From an uncultured Bacilli bacterium (GTDB lineage Bacteria > Bacillota_I > Bacilli_A > RF39 > UBA660): a stretch of DNA of 64,000 bases. Positions 7,796 through 16,854 of this stretch are shown piece after piece; position 1 is the first letter of the stretch; each line of letters begins with the position of its first letter. The notes under the pieces are model-generated. The model was not told the DNA's origin. It saw only the letters and a list, made by a program, of their open reading frames with translations, and made no database searches. The position numbers and the translations under genes were made by a program. The DNA lies in the NCBI GenBank assembly GCA_934101865.1, contig CAKOSA010000002.1, forward strand, positions 1-64,000, given 5' to 3'.

Positions 7796-9771
7796 TATTT
7801 ACCACTCCTTCTAAGAGTTTTTACATTTTCACTATCGTGGGCCATATCCCTACTGCCCCCTCTAATTTCCTTATCAATTCTCTCTAATTCATCCTTAGTT
7901 AAAATACTATTTCTTGTAATAGCCACAAAGATACCATCTAAGTTACCAAGTCCATTACTAAGTAAAGTCTCAAACACTCTAAGAACCTTTAACCTTGATA
8001 TCATAACCCCATCTATATCATATAAATACTCACTTACTTTATAAGCATCATCCAGTTCCCTTATATAAATATTATTTAAAGATATACTCGTAATATTATC
8101 ATTCTCATTTTCCGTTATTAACCTATCATATTCATCATACTTCGTAACATTTTCCTCATAATACTTATTACTATAATTCTCATATCGACCCATCTCACTA
8201 AGAATAACACCCTTTTCCCCATCTCTTTTTGCAAAAGCAATATCACTAGTCTTAACAATTAATCCCATATCAAGCATATCTCTTGTGTCAATAGCTAGTA
8301 TCTTACCATCCACACTACCAGATTTAATGTTAGATACATATCCCTTCAATCTATAATACTTCCTTTTATCCCCATCAGGCTCCCTAAAATATATACTCTC
8401 ACCCCTCTTATTATATAACTTAATAAGAGCAAGAGTCATATTAATATTATCTACACTCCTACAAGTTGTCGAAAATCCTCCCTTAAACAAATACTTATCG
8501 TGGCCAAGTTCCCTGAAAACATCAATAACATCCAAAGAATTATTACCCATAAAACAAGAGAGTACTCCAAAATAATTATCTTTCGTAGCTCCATATAATT
8601 TAAACTTCTCTAATCTCTTTTTAAATGAACGGGCACTACATTGCACAAATATACTTCCGCACTTCTCTATCATAGCATTAAGGTCAGCATCCTTATCTTC
8701 ACTCTTAATAATATCCCTTATAGCTATATAATTACCAAATGCACCCCTCTCGTCTATATTACCAAAATTATCAGCACCACTTTCTTTTTTCTTTCCCTTA
8801 TCATATACCTTATTACCTTCAACAAATAAAGGATAATAATCAACATAATTATTAAATATTTCACTAAGATTATAATTATCACTACGCAAATTAGCCTTCA
8901 TATCAGCCTTAATATTATCAAGTATATTCTTTACAATCTCCCTCGTGGAAAGGACAAATATCTTGGCAAGCTTAGCACTCTGTTTCTTATCGTTATTAAG
9001 CTTAATATCCTGCATAGCTACAAGAATTTCTTCCATATTTTCAAGATTACCATACTTAACTATTCTATCAATATCCCCGTTCTTAAAGATACTATGAATA
9101 TCATATCCATACTTACTAAATAAAGCCTGAACATCCTCTACATTAATATTGCTAACATTAACAACATCAATAACTTCACTATCTTCCTCAGTTTCAGATA
9201 CTTCCTCAGTTAAAGTCTCAGCCTCGATTTTAAACGCTTGACTATTAATCTCTCTAATAATCTCAATCTTATCTTTAAGAGGAATATTCATACCCTTAAC
9301 AAAATCAAGAAGTCTAACCACATCATCAAAACCAATTTTTCCCCTAATAATTTCTTTTATGTTATTGTACTCTCCGAGGGCACTTTCGAGCTTAGTACCA
9401 TCTCTTAGTTCTTTTTCCAAAAACTCAAGCTTTTCACCTAAAATCTCACTATACTTTTTACATATCCCAATAATTTCCAAAGATTGCTTATTATCAATAT
9501 AGAACATATTATACATAGTTTTAAGTTCTTTAAGTCTTTTAACATCTTTAATAACACTCTCGGTGTCTCCAAAAACATTTTCTAAAAGACCCAAATTAAT
9601 ACTAAAAGCTAAATTAACGTTCTTAGAGTTATCCACCCCTTTAAGTTCTAAAAGAAGTTTATTATAAATATCTCTCCTCTTTTCAAGGTTAGCCCTATCA
9701 TCGTTCATCTTTGTAATCTCTTGTTCTAACCTAACAATTTCTTTATCAATAACTTTCAGAAATTTTTCCAT
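7795..9771 (-). CDS. Large coiled-coil/helical-repeat protein of unknown function, 658 aa
   Basis: No family is recognised. The first 150 residues are strong coiled coil (IDKEIVRLEQEITKMNDD). An acidic linker near residues 190-210 (SETEEDSEVID) leads to helical segments such as DVQALFSKYGYDIHSIF and KKRLEKFKLYGATKDNYFGV, which look like repeated helix pairs. A mixed alpha/beta C-terminal half ends with SILTKDELERIDKEI. There is no signal peptide, so it is cytoplasmic. The N-terminal block IIRGKIGFDDVVRLLDFVKG resembles one in the 702-residue neighbour, suggesting paralogy. One base separates it from the upstream stop. Confidence 0.8.
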   Translation of the reverse strand: MEKFLKVIDKEIVRLEQEITKMNDDRANLEKRRDIYNKLLLELKGVDNSKNVNLAFSINLGLLENVFGDTESVIKDVKRLKELKTMYNMFYIDNKQSLEIIGICKKYSEILGEKLEFLEKELRDGTKLESALGEYNNIKEIIRGKIGFDDVVRLLDFVKGMNIPLKDKIEIIREINSQAFKIEAETLTEEVSETEEDSEVIDVVNVSNINVEDVQALFSKYGYDIHSIFKNGDIDRIVKYGNLENMEEILVAMQDIKLNNDKKQSAKLAKIFVLSTREIVKNILDNIKADMKANLRSDNYNLSEIFNNYVDYYPLFVEGNKVYDKGKKKESGADNFGNIDERGAFGNYIAIRDIIKSEDKDADLNAMIEKCGSIFVQCSARSFKKRLEKFKLYGATKDNYFGVLSCFMGNNSLDVIDVFRELGHDKYLFKGGFSTTCRSVDNINMTLALIKLYNKRGESIYFREPDGDKRKYYRLKGYVSNIKSGSVDGKILAIDTRDMLDMGLIVKTSDIAFAKRDGEKGVILSEMGRYENYSNKYYEENVTKYDEYDRLITENENDNITSISLNNIYIRELDDAYKVSEYLYDIDGVMISRLKVLRVFETLLSNGLGNLDGIFVAITRNSILTKDELERIDKEIRGGSRDMAHDSENVKTLRRSGK

Positions 9772-9772
9772 A

Positions 9773-11881
9773 TTATCTTACCTCCCCTCTATCAATACCC
9801 CTTGTAGGGTCCTCATTTAACCCAGATATAATCTTATAACTTTCATCAATTAAAGCCTTAGCTTGTTCAAATCCTTCTGGTGTAAAATCATTATAAAATA
9901 ATTTATTAATGTCTCTAATATCACCAATACTACTAGCAATACGACTATGGAAAGAAGAATAAACCTCTCGACTATTACCGTGCTTTATCATTGCCCCAAT
10001 TAATAAAATAATCTTAATATCATTATCATTACCATAATGTTTTCTTAAAAGTTCTCTATTATTTTGGGACATTGATACATAAGAGTATGCAAATCTAATA
10101 TCACGATTACGATAAGTCCTAGGACTAACTTCATCAGCATAGTCAGTAATTCCACTACCCTGTTTAGGAGGAAGTATCTTGTGGTCTCTAGCTGTAATTC
10201 CCAAAATATAATCTTTACTATAAAAACTCTTTAAGCCCGTTGCTAAATCACCAAGACATTTCCTATCTGTATCCATAATTTCCTTTTTATCATTTACAAT
10301 AGTGCCACATACCTCTCCCCGATAGGGCAAAAATACAACCAAATTCTTCCCACTACTAAGTCCCTTATCTCCACTAATATCGAACTCTTTATCACTACTT
10401 TGTTCCTTCTCATCATCTTGCGTATTGAAATTCCTAATCCCTTCTTTAAAGCTCTCAACATCATTTTTAAACTCAGGATAAGCCTTTCTAATTCCCTTAA
10501 CAATATTCCAAATATCTTCCTTAGCAATATCGAATTCATCAGGAGAATTATCCAGATTAACAGCCAAATCATAAGCTGCCTCATAGTCATCATATAATTT
10601 TTTAAAACTAGAAATAGAATTACTAAGCAAACTAACCATATCCCAATAATCTTCGTTGGTAGTATTTTCCGCACTACAAGTCTCATAAATAGCTATAGCC
10701 TCATCTATCTTTTTCTTATAATTACTACGTTCATTAGCATTAAGATTACCAGAACTAATCATACCTTGCCTACTATTCTTAATCTTATTTTCCTTTTCTT
10801 TCTGTTCATTATAAACTCGATATTCGTTCAAAATATGCTTATAAATAGCAAATATTTCTTGGACATTATCTTCCGTATATTCCGTTTCTAGTAAGTTGCA
10901 CAAATCAACATAAATAATAGCCCATTTACTACTACCATTACTGTCATAAACACTTTCTCTACTAGCAAGAGATAAATCTGCATCCTTTAAAGCCTCTTTA
11001 TATAAAGGAAGATACTCATCATCACCATAAATACTTTCCAGTTTATATCTAAGTTTTTTAATTTTCTTCAAATCCTTATTTTTACGATTATTAAGAATAA
11101 CAGAAGTAACTTCCCTGTTCTCTTTCTCTGGAACATCCTCTTTAATATCTTCCTTTACAGAAGTATCACTTAAATCATTTACGGGAGGCTCTTTATCAGC
11201 ATACACCTTTTGCAAATTTTCCTGAACCATAGTAACTATTAAAGCGTCTTCAATATTAACATTCGAATTAATAAACTCCTCTCTAAGTTTTGCATTAGCT
11301 ATACTAACATTAACAATAAATTCCAATTTAAGACTATCATTAATATCAAGATTATTAATAAAATCAATAACCATATTAAGTTCATCTTCTTTAAGAAAAT
11401 CTCCTCTATTAATCATATCTTTAACTTTTTTATACTCATAACTAGCTTCAAGCTTCTTATTATCAATTAACTCCCTAAGTTCCCTAGTTTTCTTCTCATA
11501 GTCACGAACGTAGTTCTCAAATCTTCTAATAAAAGAACTAACCGTCTCTTTGGAAATAGCAACTTGTTGGTCCTCAGTTTCCATTTTGGAAATACGCAAA
11601 ATATTATTATAAAGCTCACTAATATTATTAACCGTTGGCATATACTCGTGAATAATATCCGATAACTCTTTATCAAAAATATCATCATTATCTATATCAT
11701 CAATCTCCCGAATATCTTTTCTTTGCTTTAACTCCTCTAATACTCTCTTTATCTGTTCAAGACGCACACTTAAACTATTTAAAGATTGTCCCCTATCGTC
11801 GACTAAGCCACTATACCTCTTCTCTATTTCCTCTATCTTATTATCAAGGTAATTATTAAATTCTTCAAAATTATTCATCAT
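9773..11881 (-). CDS. Large coiled-coil protein of unknown function, 702 aa
   Basis: No family is recognised. Residues 1-60 and 100-160 are coiled coil (NYLDNKIEEIEKRYSGLVDD; ENYVRDYEKKTRELRELIDN). A charged linker near 230-260 (EDIKEDVPEKENREV) leads to further helices. The last 180 residues look globular (LVVFLPYRGEVCGTIVNDKK, IKIILLIGAMIKHGNSREVY). It shares the pattern MINRGDFLKEDELNMVIDFI with the 658-residue protein. It is cytoplasmic with no membrane segment. GGGTG lies before the paired ATGs. It is the second gene of the operon 12655 to 7502. Confidence 0.8.
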   Translation of the reverse strand: MMNNFEEFNNYLDNKIEEIEKRYSGLVDDRGQSLNSLSVRLEQIKRVLEELKQRKDIREIDDIDNDDIFDKELSDIIHEYMPTVNNISELYNNILRISKMETEDQQVAISKETVSSFIRRFENYVRDYEKKTRELRELIDNKKLEASYEYKKVKDMINRGDFLKEDELNMVIDFINNLDINDSLKLEFIVNVSIANAKLREEFINSNVNIEDALIVTMVQENLQKVYADKEPPVNDLSDTSVKEDIKEDVPEKENREVTSVILNNRKNKDLKKIKKLRYKLESIYGDDEYLPLYKEALKDADLSLASRESVYDSNGSSKWAIIYVDLCNLLETEYTEDNVQEIFAIYKHILNEYRVYNEQKEKENKIKNSRQGMISSGNLNANERSNYKKKIDEAIAIYETCSAENTTNEDYWDMVSLLSNSISSFKKLYDDYEAAYDLAVNLDNSPDEFDIAKEDIWNIVKGIRKAYPEFKNDVESFKEGIRNFNTQDDEKEQSSDKEFDISGDKGLSSGKNLVVFLPYRGEVCGTIVNDKKEIMDTDRKCLGDLATGLKSFYSKDYILGITARDHKILPPKQGSGITDYADEVSPRTYRNRDIRFAYSYVSMSQNNRELLRKHYGNDNDIKIILLIGAMIKHGNSREVYSSFHSRIASSIGDIRDINKLFYNDFTPEGFEQAKALIDESYKIISGLNEDPTRGIDRGEVR

Positions 11882-11896
11882 TTCACCCTTCCTATC

Positions 11897-12655
11897 CTAT
11901 TCACTTCTTCTTCTTGTTTTAACCTTTTTCATTTCCATACTAATAAGCCTTGTTTCCTCCTTAGCAACTTCTAAGGATGTATTCAAAAAAGCAATATCCA
12001 TACCAAGAAGAGCCTCAATTCTAACAATCTCCTTCTTAATAAGTTCTTTCTTATCCTCATAATCCGTCCTATACAATTCTTTAAGACCTGCTAATGTTTT
12101 CCTCGTAAAATCGTCCGTACGACTATAACGATTTATCCTTATAAACTCAACTCTAATCCTTTCCTTTTCCGGTAGGACCTTACCACCAATAGTAAAAACT
12201 CTCTCCTCTATTTCCTCTAAATCACTTCTGCTATAAGCATTAACCTTAGATAGACATAACCAAATATTCATAAGAATTCTCTTCGTATTACCCTTAGCAT
12301 ACCTAATATACCGCCTTATATCATTCAAATAAATATCGCCCCTATTCTCAAAATAACTATCATTAGTAAGCTCATCATCTTGTACTTCCCCCTCATCTAG
12401 ATCTTTTTCGGCCTCTCCCATTTCTCGTTCTTCTCTGTCTAAATCCTCCTTTATAAGATCATCTACCCTAATACCAGGTAGGTCAGGTCTTTCCCTAAGA
12501 ATTTCCGCCGAAGCATATTTCATATTAATATCGCCCCATATCTCAGCAGCCGCATTATATATCCTCTTATCAATATCCTTTACATTCTTAATTTGCCTTT
12601 CGATCGCCTTTTTACTAGGCTTCATACCCCCATAATAATTATCATTTTTCCCCAT
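11897..12655 (-). CDS. Hypothetical charged helical protein, 252 aa
   Basis: I do not recognise this protein. It starts basic (KPSKKAIERQIKNVKDIDKR), has an acidic middle (REEREMGEAEKDLDEGEVQD, about 75-94) and ends in a basic helix (KKVKTRRRSE). There is no signal peptide. It is the first gene of the unknown operon and follows an extended -10 promoter at 12690-12695. GAAAGGATGG provides the ribosome binding site. A structural or regulatory role alongside the two large coiled-coil proteins is only a guess from context. Confidence 0.78.
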   Translation of the reverse strand: MGKNDNYYGGMKPSKKAIERQIKNVKDIDKRIYNAAAEIWGDINMKYASAEILRERPDLPGIRVDDLIKEDLDREEREMGEAEKDLDEGEVQDDELTNDSYFENRGDIYLNDIRRYIRYAKGNTKRILMNIWLCLSKVNAYSRSDLEEIEERVFTIGGKVLPEKERIRVEFIRINRYSRTDDFTRKTLAGLKELYRTDYEDKKELIKKEIVRIEALLGMDIAFLNTSLEVAKEETRLISMEMKKVKTRRRSE

Positions 12656-12689
12656 AACAATCCATCCTTTCTCTTCTATCTATACAACT

Positions 12690-12695
12690 ATTATA
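12690..12695 (-). promoter_or_regulatory. Extended -10 promoter of the 12655-7502 operon
   Basis: On the minus strand TGTTATAAT gives a perfect TATAAT (12695-12690) with an extended TG. The -35 region is only a T run. It begins within the tail of the RNase J terminator. Confidence 0.5.
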
Positions 12696-12717
12696 ACATA
12701 AATATTGCAGAAAAAAA

Positions 12718-12745
12718 AGAAAAAATGCTCACCTTACATTTTCTC
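12718..12745 (-). terminator. Weak terminator after the RNase J gene
   Basis: On the minus strand AAAATG and CATTTT form a short stem followed by a long T/C-T run. The stem is weak, so read-through into the 12655 operon is possible. Confidence 0.45.
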
Positions 12746-12754
12746 TTTAAAACC

Positions 12755-14416
12755 CTACTTGTCCTGTAAATCAACCTCACTAATAACCGTAATAATCATT
12801 GGCCTGTTCCCCGTAGCCTGCGATAAATACTTAGACAAGTCCTCTCTAATCGTATTCTTAATCTTCATATACTCAACAAACCCGTTCTTAATATTATCAT
12901 TAATAATCCTTGTACAAATCCCCTTCATCTCGTGCAGAAGCTCCTCACTTTCCTTAACATAAATAAATCCCCTCGTAAGAATTTCTGGCCCTGCAATAAT
13001 AGCCTTGTTCTTCTTATCCAAACTAGCACTAATAATCACAATCCCATTATTAGACAAAAGCTCCCTGTCTTTAAGAACAAGCTCACCAATATCATCCGAA
13101 CTCTCTCCATCAATAAGAATCTCTCCCGCTTCAACTCTCTCAAAATTATTAACAATCTTACCACCCACAAAAGTAGCAACATCACCATTACCTTTAAGAA
13201 GAATATTATCCTTAGGAATACCAACTGCCTCCGCTAGTTCCGCATTAATAAACAAATTCTTGTAGTCTCCCTTTATAGGAAAATAATACTTAGGATTCAT
13301 AAGTTCAATCATCATCATCAAATCCTCACTAGAAGCGTGATGAGATAAATATCTCTTCGAAGGAAGTGTAACCACATTAACACCAAGTTTAGCAAAATCA
13401 TCTAAAATCCTCACGAAAGTCTTTTCCATCCCCTCATAAACCGGTGTTGCCAAAAAGACCGTATCACTCTTCCTAAGCTTAACAAACTTATCATAACCAT
13501 TAACAATCTTATTAATCGTAAAATAAGGCTTTTCCCTCTCATTAGAATTAAGAATAACAACATTATCATCATTAATATTAGATAAATCCCCAATCACATT
13601 CTTACCCGCATCAAGGTATCCATTACTAGTAGCATAATTAATAATATTTTGAAGTCTCTTACCCATAACAACAATCTTACGGTCTGTCTTTGATACTTCA
13701 TTAAATAACTCTTGTATTCTATATAAATGTGAATTCAAAACATTAAAAATAATTCTACCATCACTTTTTGATAAAGTCTCACGAATAAGATTACTAATCC
13801 TGTGATTAGGAGCAGTATGCCCAACCTTCTCTGAATAAATACTCTCAGCAAGTAAACAAAGAACACCTTGCTTTCCAATATAAGCGAGCTTACCAATATC
13901 AGTTTGATAACTACCTCTCATTAAAGCATCAAATACAAAATCTGATGCGTAAAAAATAACCCCTTGATCCGTATAAATAGAGTATCCAAAATTCTCTGGA
14001 ATACTATGCGATAAATTAACAGGGAAAATCTTAACCTTACCAAATACTTCGGGACTATTAGCTTTCATTTCTTTTAAAGATTCCGTACTAATAGAACTCA
14101 TATCAAATTCTTTTCTAACCATATCCAAAGTGAACTTAGAGCCGTATACAGGAACTAGTCCAATAATAGAAATAACATTAGTTAAAGCTCCAATATTCTC
14201 ATCGTGAGCGTGAGTTAAAAATATTCCCTTTATCCTTTCCTTATTATCCTTTAAATAATTAACATTAGGTATAATATAATCAATTCCTAACGTATTTTCA
14301 TCTGTATATTTTAGTCCGGCATCAAATACAAATATACTCTTATCTACTTCGACAACATACATATTCTTGCCGTTTTCATTAAGTCCGCCTAAACTAAAAA
14401 TCTTAATTTTACTCAT
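12755..14416 (-). CDS. RNase J-family beta-CASP protein with degraded active site (J2-like)
   Basis: The fold is that of RNase J, the Bacillota 5' exo/endoribonuclease: N-terminal SLGGLNENGKN, metallo-beta-lactamase and beta-CASP domains, and a C-terminal domain, 553 residues in all. The metal motif HxHxDH reads HAHDEN (69-74), so Asp becomes Glu and the second His becomes Asn. The usual histidine in PVHGEYR is Lys (PIKGDYK). HSIPE and the aspartate of ASDFVFD remain. B. subtilis RNase J2 is degraded in a similar way and works mainly as a partner of J1, so a regulatory or partner role is likely. The start at 14416 follows AAAGGAG and lies downstream of the promoter at 14454-14482, which excludes the longer reading from 14482. 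Confidence 0.88.
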   Translation of the reverse strand: MSKIKIFSLGGLNENGKNMYVVEVDKSIFVFDAGLKYTDENTLGIDYIIPNVNYLKDNKERIKGIFLTHAHDENIGALTNVISIIGLVPVYGSKFTLDMVRKEFDMSSISTESLKEMKANSPEVFGKVKIFPVNLSHSIPENFGYSIYTDQGVIFYASDFVFDALMRGSYQTDIGKLAYIGKQGVLCLLAESIYSEKVGHTAPNHRISNLIRETLSKSDGRIIFNVLNSHLYRIQELFNEVSKTDRKIVVMGKRLQNIINYATSNGYLDAGKNVIGDLSNINDDNVVILNSNEREKPYFTINKIVNGYDKFVKLRKSDTVFLATPVYEGMEKTFVRILDDFAKLGVNVVTLPSKRYLSHHASSEDLMMMIELMNPKYYFPIKGDYKNLFINAELAEAVGIPKDNILLKGNGDVATFVGGKIVNNFERVEAGEILIDGESSDDIGELVLKDRELLSNNGIVIISASLDKKNKAIIAGPEILTRGFIYVKESEELLHEMKGICTRIINDNIKNGFVEYMKIKNTIREDLSKYLSQATGNRPMIITVISEVDLQDK

Positions 14417-14453
14417 ATTTCTCCTTTCGTTAATAAAGTATAAAGACTTATAT

Positions 14454-14482
14454 ATTATAGCATTAATATGGGGAGAAGTCAA
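14454..14482 (-). promoter_or_regulatory. Sigma-A promoter of the RNase J-like gene
   Basis: On the minus strand TTGACT (14482-14477), a 17-base spacer and TATAAT (14459-14454) are near consensus, 38 bases upstream of the ATG at 14416. Confidence 0.8.
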
Positions 14483-14512
14483 ATTATATGTTATGGTTTC
14501 CCTATCGGGGGC

Positions 14513-14549
14513 AAGAAAAAAGTATAAGGTAATATAGAGCTTATACTTT
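14513..14549 (-). terminator. Terminator of the interrupted exported-protein gene
   Basis: A perfect 10-bp stem, AAAGTATAAG (14549-14540) with CTTATACTTT (14528-14519), has an 11-base loop and is followed by TTTTTCTT on the minus strand. Confidence 0.8.
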
Positions 14550-14560
14550 AATATATGTTA

Positions 14561-16192
14561 CTATCTACTAATCGTATAGGGATTTTCATAAGATCCGTCA
14601 CCGCCGGTTATATATACATCTGGAGTAAGATAGAAAGTCAAGATAATATCACCTTTCCAATAAGGATCACATTCGGTTATTTCACCCTCAAAACCAAGAA
14701 TTGTTGAATTATCCGTTGCATTGAGAAACAAATACTGATTAGTGGATAAACCATTATTTATACATTTACTATTATCATTATCATTATTCAATCTCATAAA
14801 ATCATTATCAATACAGTCTAATCCTCCTGTATACCCATAATCACTGGGATAAAGTAAACCTATATACCCATCCCAATAAGTAGCACCACCATTATTAACT
14901 TTATTTGTTCTTTCCATTTCATAATACAAATTAGGAGTTGAAGATCCAACACCACCTCCCAAATAGTATCTACTTTTATCTACATACTTTCTTTCGGTAT
15001 CATTTAATCCCGTCTTTCTAAAACAGACATTTACAGGATTAACACTACGATTATAATATATGCCTGTTTTACCATAAAGCCATTCATTATTAAGAAGTTT
15101 CATTATGCTACTACCATTATCTAAACTGTCACTATAATTGCCATTCGTAGGAGTAGCCCAAACAGTATTATAACTTACCTTTCCATTAATAACTTTATAA
15201 TCCCAGCTAAATGCTCTAATAAAATCACATTCTGAGGAATTATAATCAGTTGTGAGGACTGTTAAAACTTTAATACGATTTTTACCACTTAATTCTTCAT
15301 AAATACTACCTATTATTGTTACTAGATTTTCATCCGGACAAGTAGAATTTCCCTCCTTATCAAGACAAATTAAATTATTAATTTCATCATATTTACTACC
15401 CTAATATCTGAAATCATCACTTGCTGAAATTTCACTACCAGTAACACTAGAACTTGCCGAAATTGCATCATGATGCAATTTATAAACGTGACTGTTAGAA
15501 ATGTCTGCCAACTTACTTATATATTCTGTAGCACTACACCCATAATCACTACTAATACTTTTTCGTTCATTATTCTTTTTCTTACCACTGAGTAACCTTA
15601 TATCTATATTACCACTTATAGTTTTTCCTCCAATATCACTAGATAAAGCCTCAGATAAATCACACTTGGTTATATCTTCCTCATTACAACTTTCACTCAT
15701 CCATAATATAAATACATACTTATCAGCATCATTATCATATTTAACTAAATCCTGTTGGGTATCCGTTAAAGTTAATTTATTACTAAGAACATCACCATCA
15801 AATTCTGGTGATAAATTTCCACTAGTAAGTAATTTACTATTTTTATACAAATTCCATTTAATATTCTTATTTTTAAGAGAGCATTCCGCATCTAAATTTA
15901 AAATTACATCATATATAATGTTATTTCCTGTATTAGTACTAGCACCCTTTACATCAAAGGTTATCCTAAGAACATTATTTGTAGTATTAATGTTAACTGT
16001 ACTATCTTCTATTGGTGTTAAAGTTCCATTGGTAACATTAGCATTCATATTATCTATGGCTAGCTTACTAGTATCTACGTTAACATTAATACTATTCATA
16101 ATATATTTAACCCCTAAAGTAAGTCCAATTAATCCAAAAATTATCAAAAAAATTTCTAATAATGTTACTATCACATCTTTTTTTTTGAACAT
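14561..16192 (-). pseudogene. Exported pilin-like/TasA-like protein interrupted by an in-frame TAG
   Basis: One reading frame of 544 codons runs from 16192 to 14561, broken only by TAG at 15401-15403 (codon 264). The 99 codons after it (to 15104) are open and protein-like, so this is a nonsense interruption and not two genes. The N terminus (MFKKKDVIVTLLEIFLIIFG) is a basic start plus a membrane segment, as in SipW-type exported proteins. The part after the stop contains YWDGYIGLLYPSDYGYTGG and paired cysteines, and ends with GDGSYENPYTI, typical of exported domains in related uncultured Bacillota. AAGGAGG precedes the ATG. It may be a recent null allele, a phase-off state, a recoded stop or a sequencing error. 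Confidence 0.75.
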
Positions 16193-16209
16193 TATAACCT
16201 CCTTAACGC

Positions 16210-16267
16210 AAAAAAAGACTATAACTACACACTAAAATACATATATCACCTTTATGTTACAGTCTTT
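16210..16267 (-). terminator. Leader hairpin/attenuator upstream of the interrupted gene
   Basis: A 12-bp stem with one mismatch joins AAAGACTGTAAC and GTTATAGTCTTT on the minus strand, followed by a T run. It sits between the likely promoter at about 16290 and the AAGGAGG ribosome binding site, so it could attenuate transcription before the coding region. Confidence 0.55.
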
Positions 16268-16286
16268 ATTATTTTCTGAATTACCA

Positions 16287-16315
16287 ATTATATTGTATAT
16301 TTGTGCATTAGAAAA
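16287..16315 (-). promoter_or_regulatory. Candidate promoter of the interrupted gene
   Basis: TATAAT (16292-16287 on the minus strand) is perfect. The -35 17 bases upstream is poor (TTTTCT). A 6-bp inverted repeat TGCATT/AATGCA (16304-16320) covers the -35 zone, and the poly-C/G tract ends five bases further upstream. Confidence 0.45.
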
Positions 16316-16320
16316 ATGCA

Positions 16321-16331
16321 CCCCCCCCCCC
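16321..16331. repeat. Homopolymeric tract of 11 C (G on the minus strand)
   Basis: Eleven consecutive C residues in a very AT-rich stretch, just upstream of the candidate promoter of the exported-protein gene. Such tracts are known sites of slipped-strand length change. Confidence 0.95.
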
Positions 16332-16488
16332 AAGAGAAATTTTAAAGTTTGTATTTTTATCGAATGTATGTTCTATATTATAAATATTAAATTTTCGAAT
16401 TATTTTACACTTTAACATAAGGATGCACCTCTCTTTCTCTAAACTAACACCATTTTAACAAAATTTTGTATTTTTTTCAAGTATTTTA

Positions 16489-16517
16489 TTGATATTTTAT
16501 AAAAAAAATGATATATT
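16489..16517 (+). promoter_or_regulatory. Sigma-A promoter of the structured RNA
   Basis: TTGATA (16489-16494), a 17-base spacer and TATATT (16512-16517) place a start at about 16524-16527, exactly where the RNA's outer stem begins. Confidence 0.65.
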
Positions 16518-16524
16518 ATAAATG

Positions 16525-16766
16525 AAAGGAAAACTTAGCGTTCGCTAAGACTACCTTTTAAGTTTTGAGTTTTGATAGTCCTAGTTACTTATGTAGCTAG
16601 GACTTTTATATTATCCGAATATTATGCGGACTATATAAGAGAGTTTTATAAGTATTATATAAAACTTGTAATAATAATATTTAAGTTTATTACTCATAAG
16701 CATCTCTCCCTTCTATCCTAAGGCTAGGAAGAAGGTAGTCATTAGCTACTAACTAAGTTTTCCTAT
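16525..16766 (+). ncRNA. Structured non-coding RNA of unknown class, about 240 nt
   Basis: The ends pair over 12 perfect base pairs (16527-16538 with 16753-16764). A second 9-bp helix pairs 16549-16557 with 16732-16740. Inside are a 12-bp hairpin with a four-base loop (16577-16604), an 8-bp hairpin (16643-16665), a 7-bp hairpin (16668-16693) and a further imperfect one near 16710-16732, giving a multibranched shape. A palindrome CTTAGCG/CGCTAAG (16534-16549) could compete with the outer stem. No open reading frame fits. It lacks tmRNA, SRP and RNase P signatures I know. A 6S-like role is possible, but the many branches argue against it. Confidence 0.65.
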
Positions 16767-16815
16767 ATACATATTACTATATAAAATGTAGTTTGTCAAT
16801 ATTATAGATTTACTT

Positions 16816-16850
16816 TAAAAAAATTACCACTATATATGGTAATTTTTTTC
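16816..16850 (-). terminator. Bidirectional terminator after divIVA
   Basis: AAAAAATTACCA and TGGTAATTTTTT form an 11-12-bp stem around a CTATATA loop with T runs on both strands. It ends the sepF-divIVA transcript and could also stop the plus-strand RNA region. Confidence 0.8.
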
Positions 16851-16854
16851 ATAA

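Noticed and set aside
12755..14482. The longer RNase J reading starting at 14482
   Set aside because: The start would lie inside the -35 of a near-consensus promoter; the family N terminus begins at the ATG at 14416, which has AAAGGAG.
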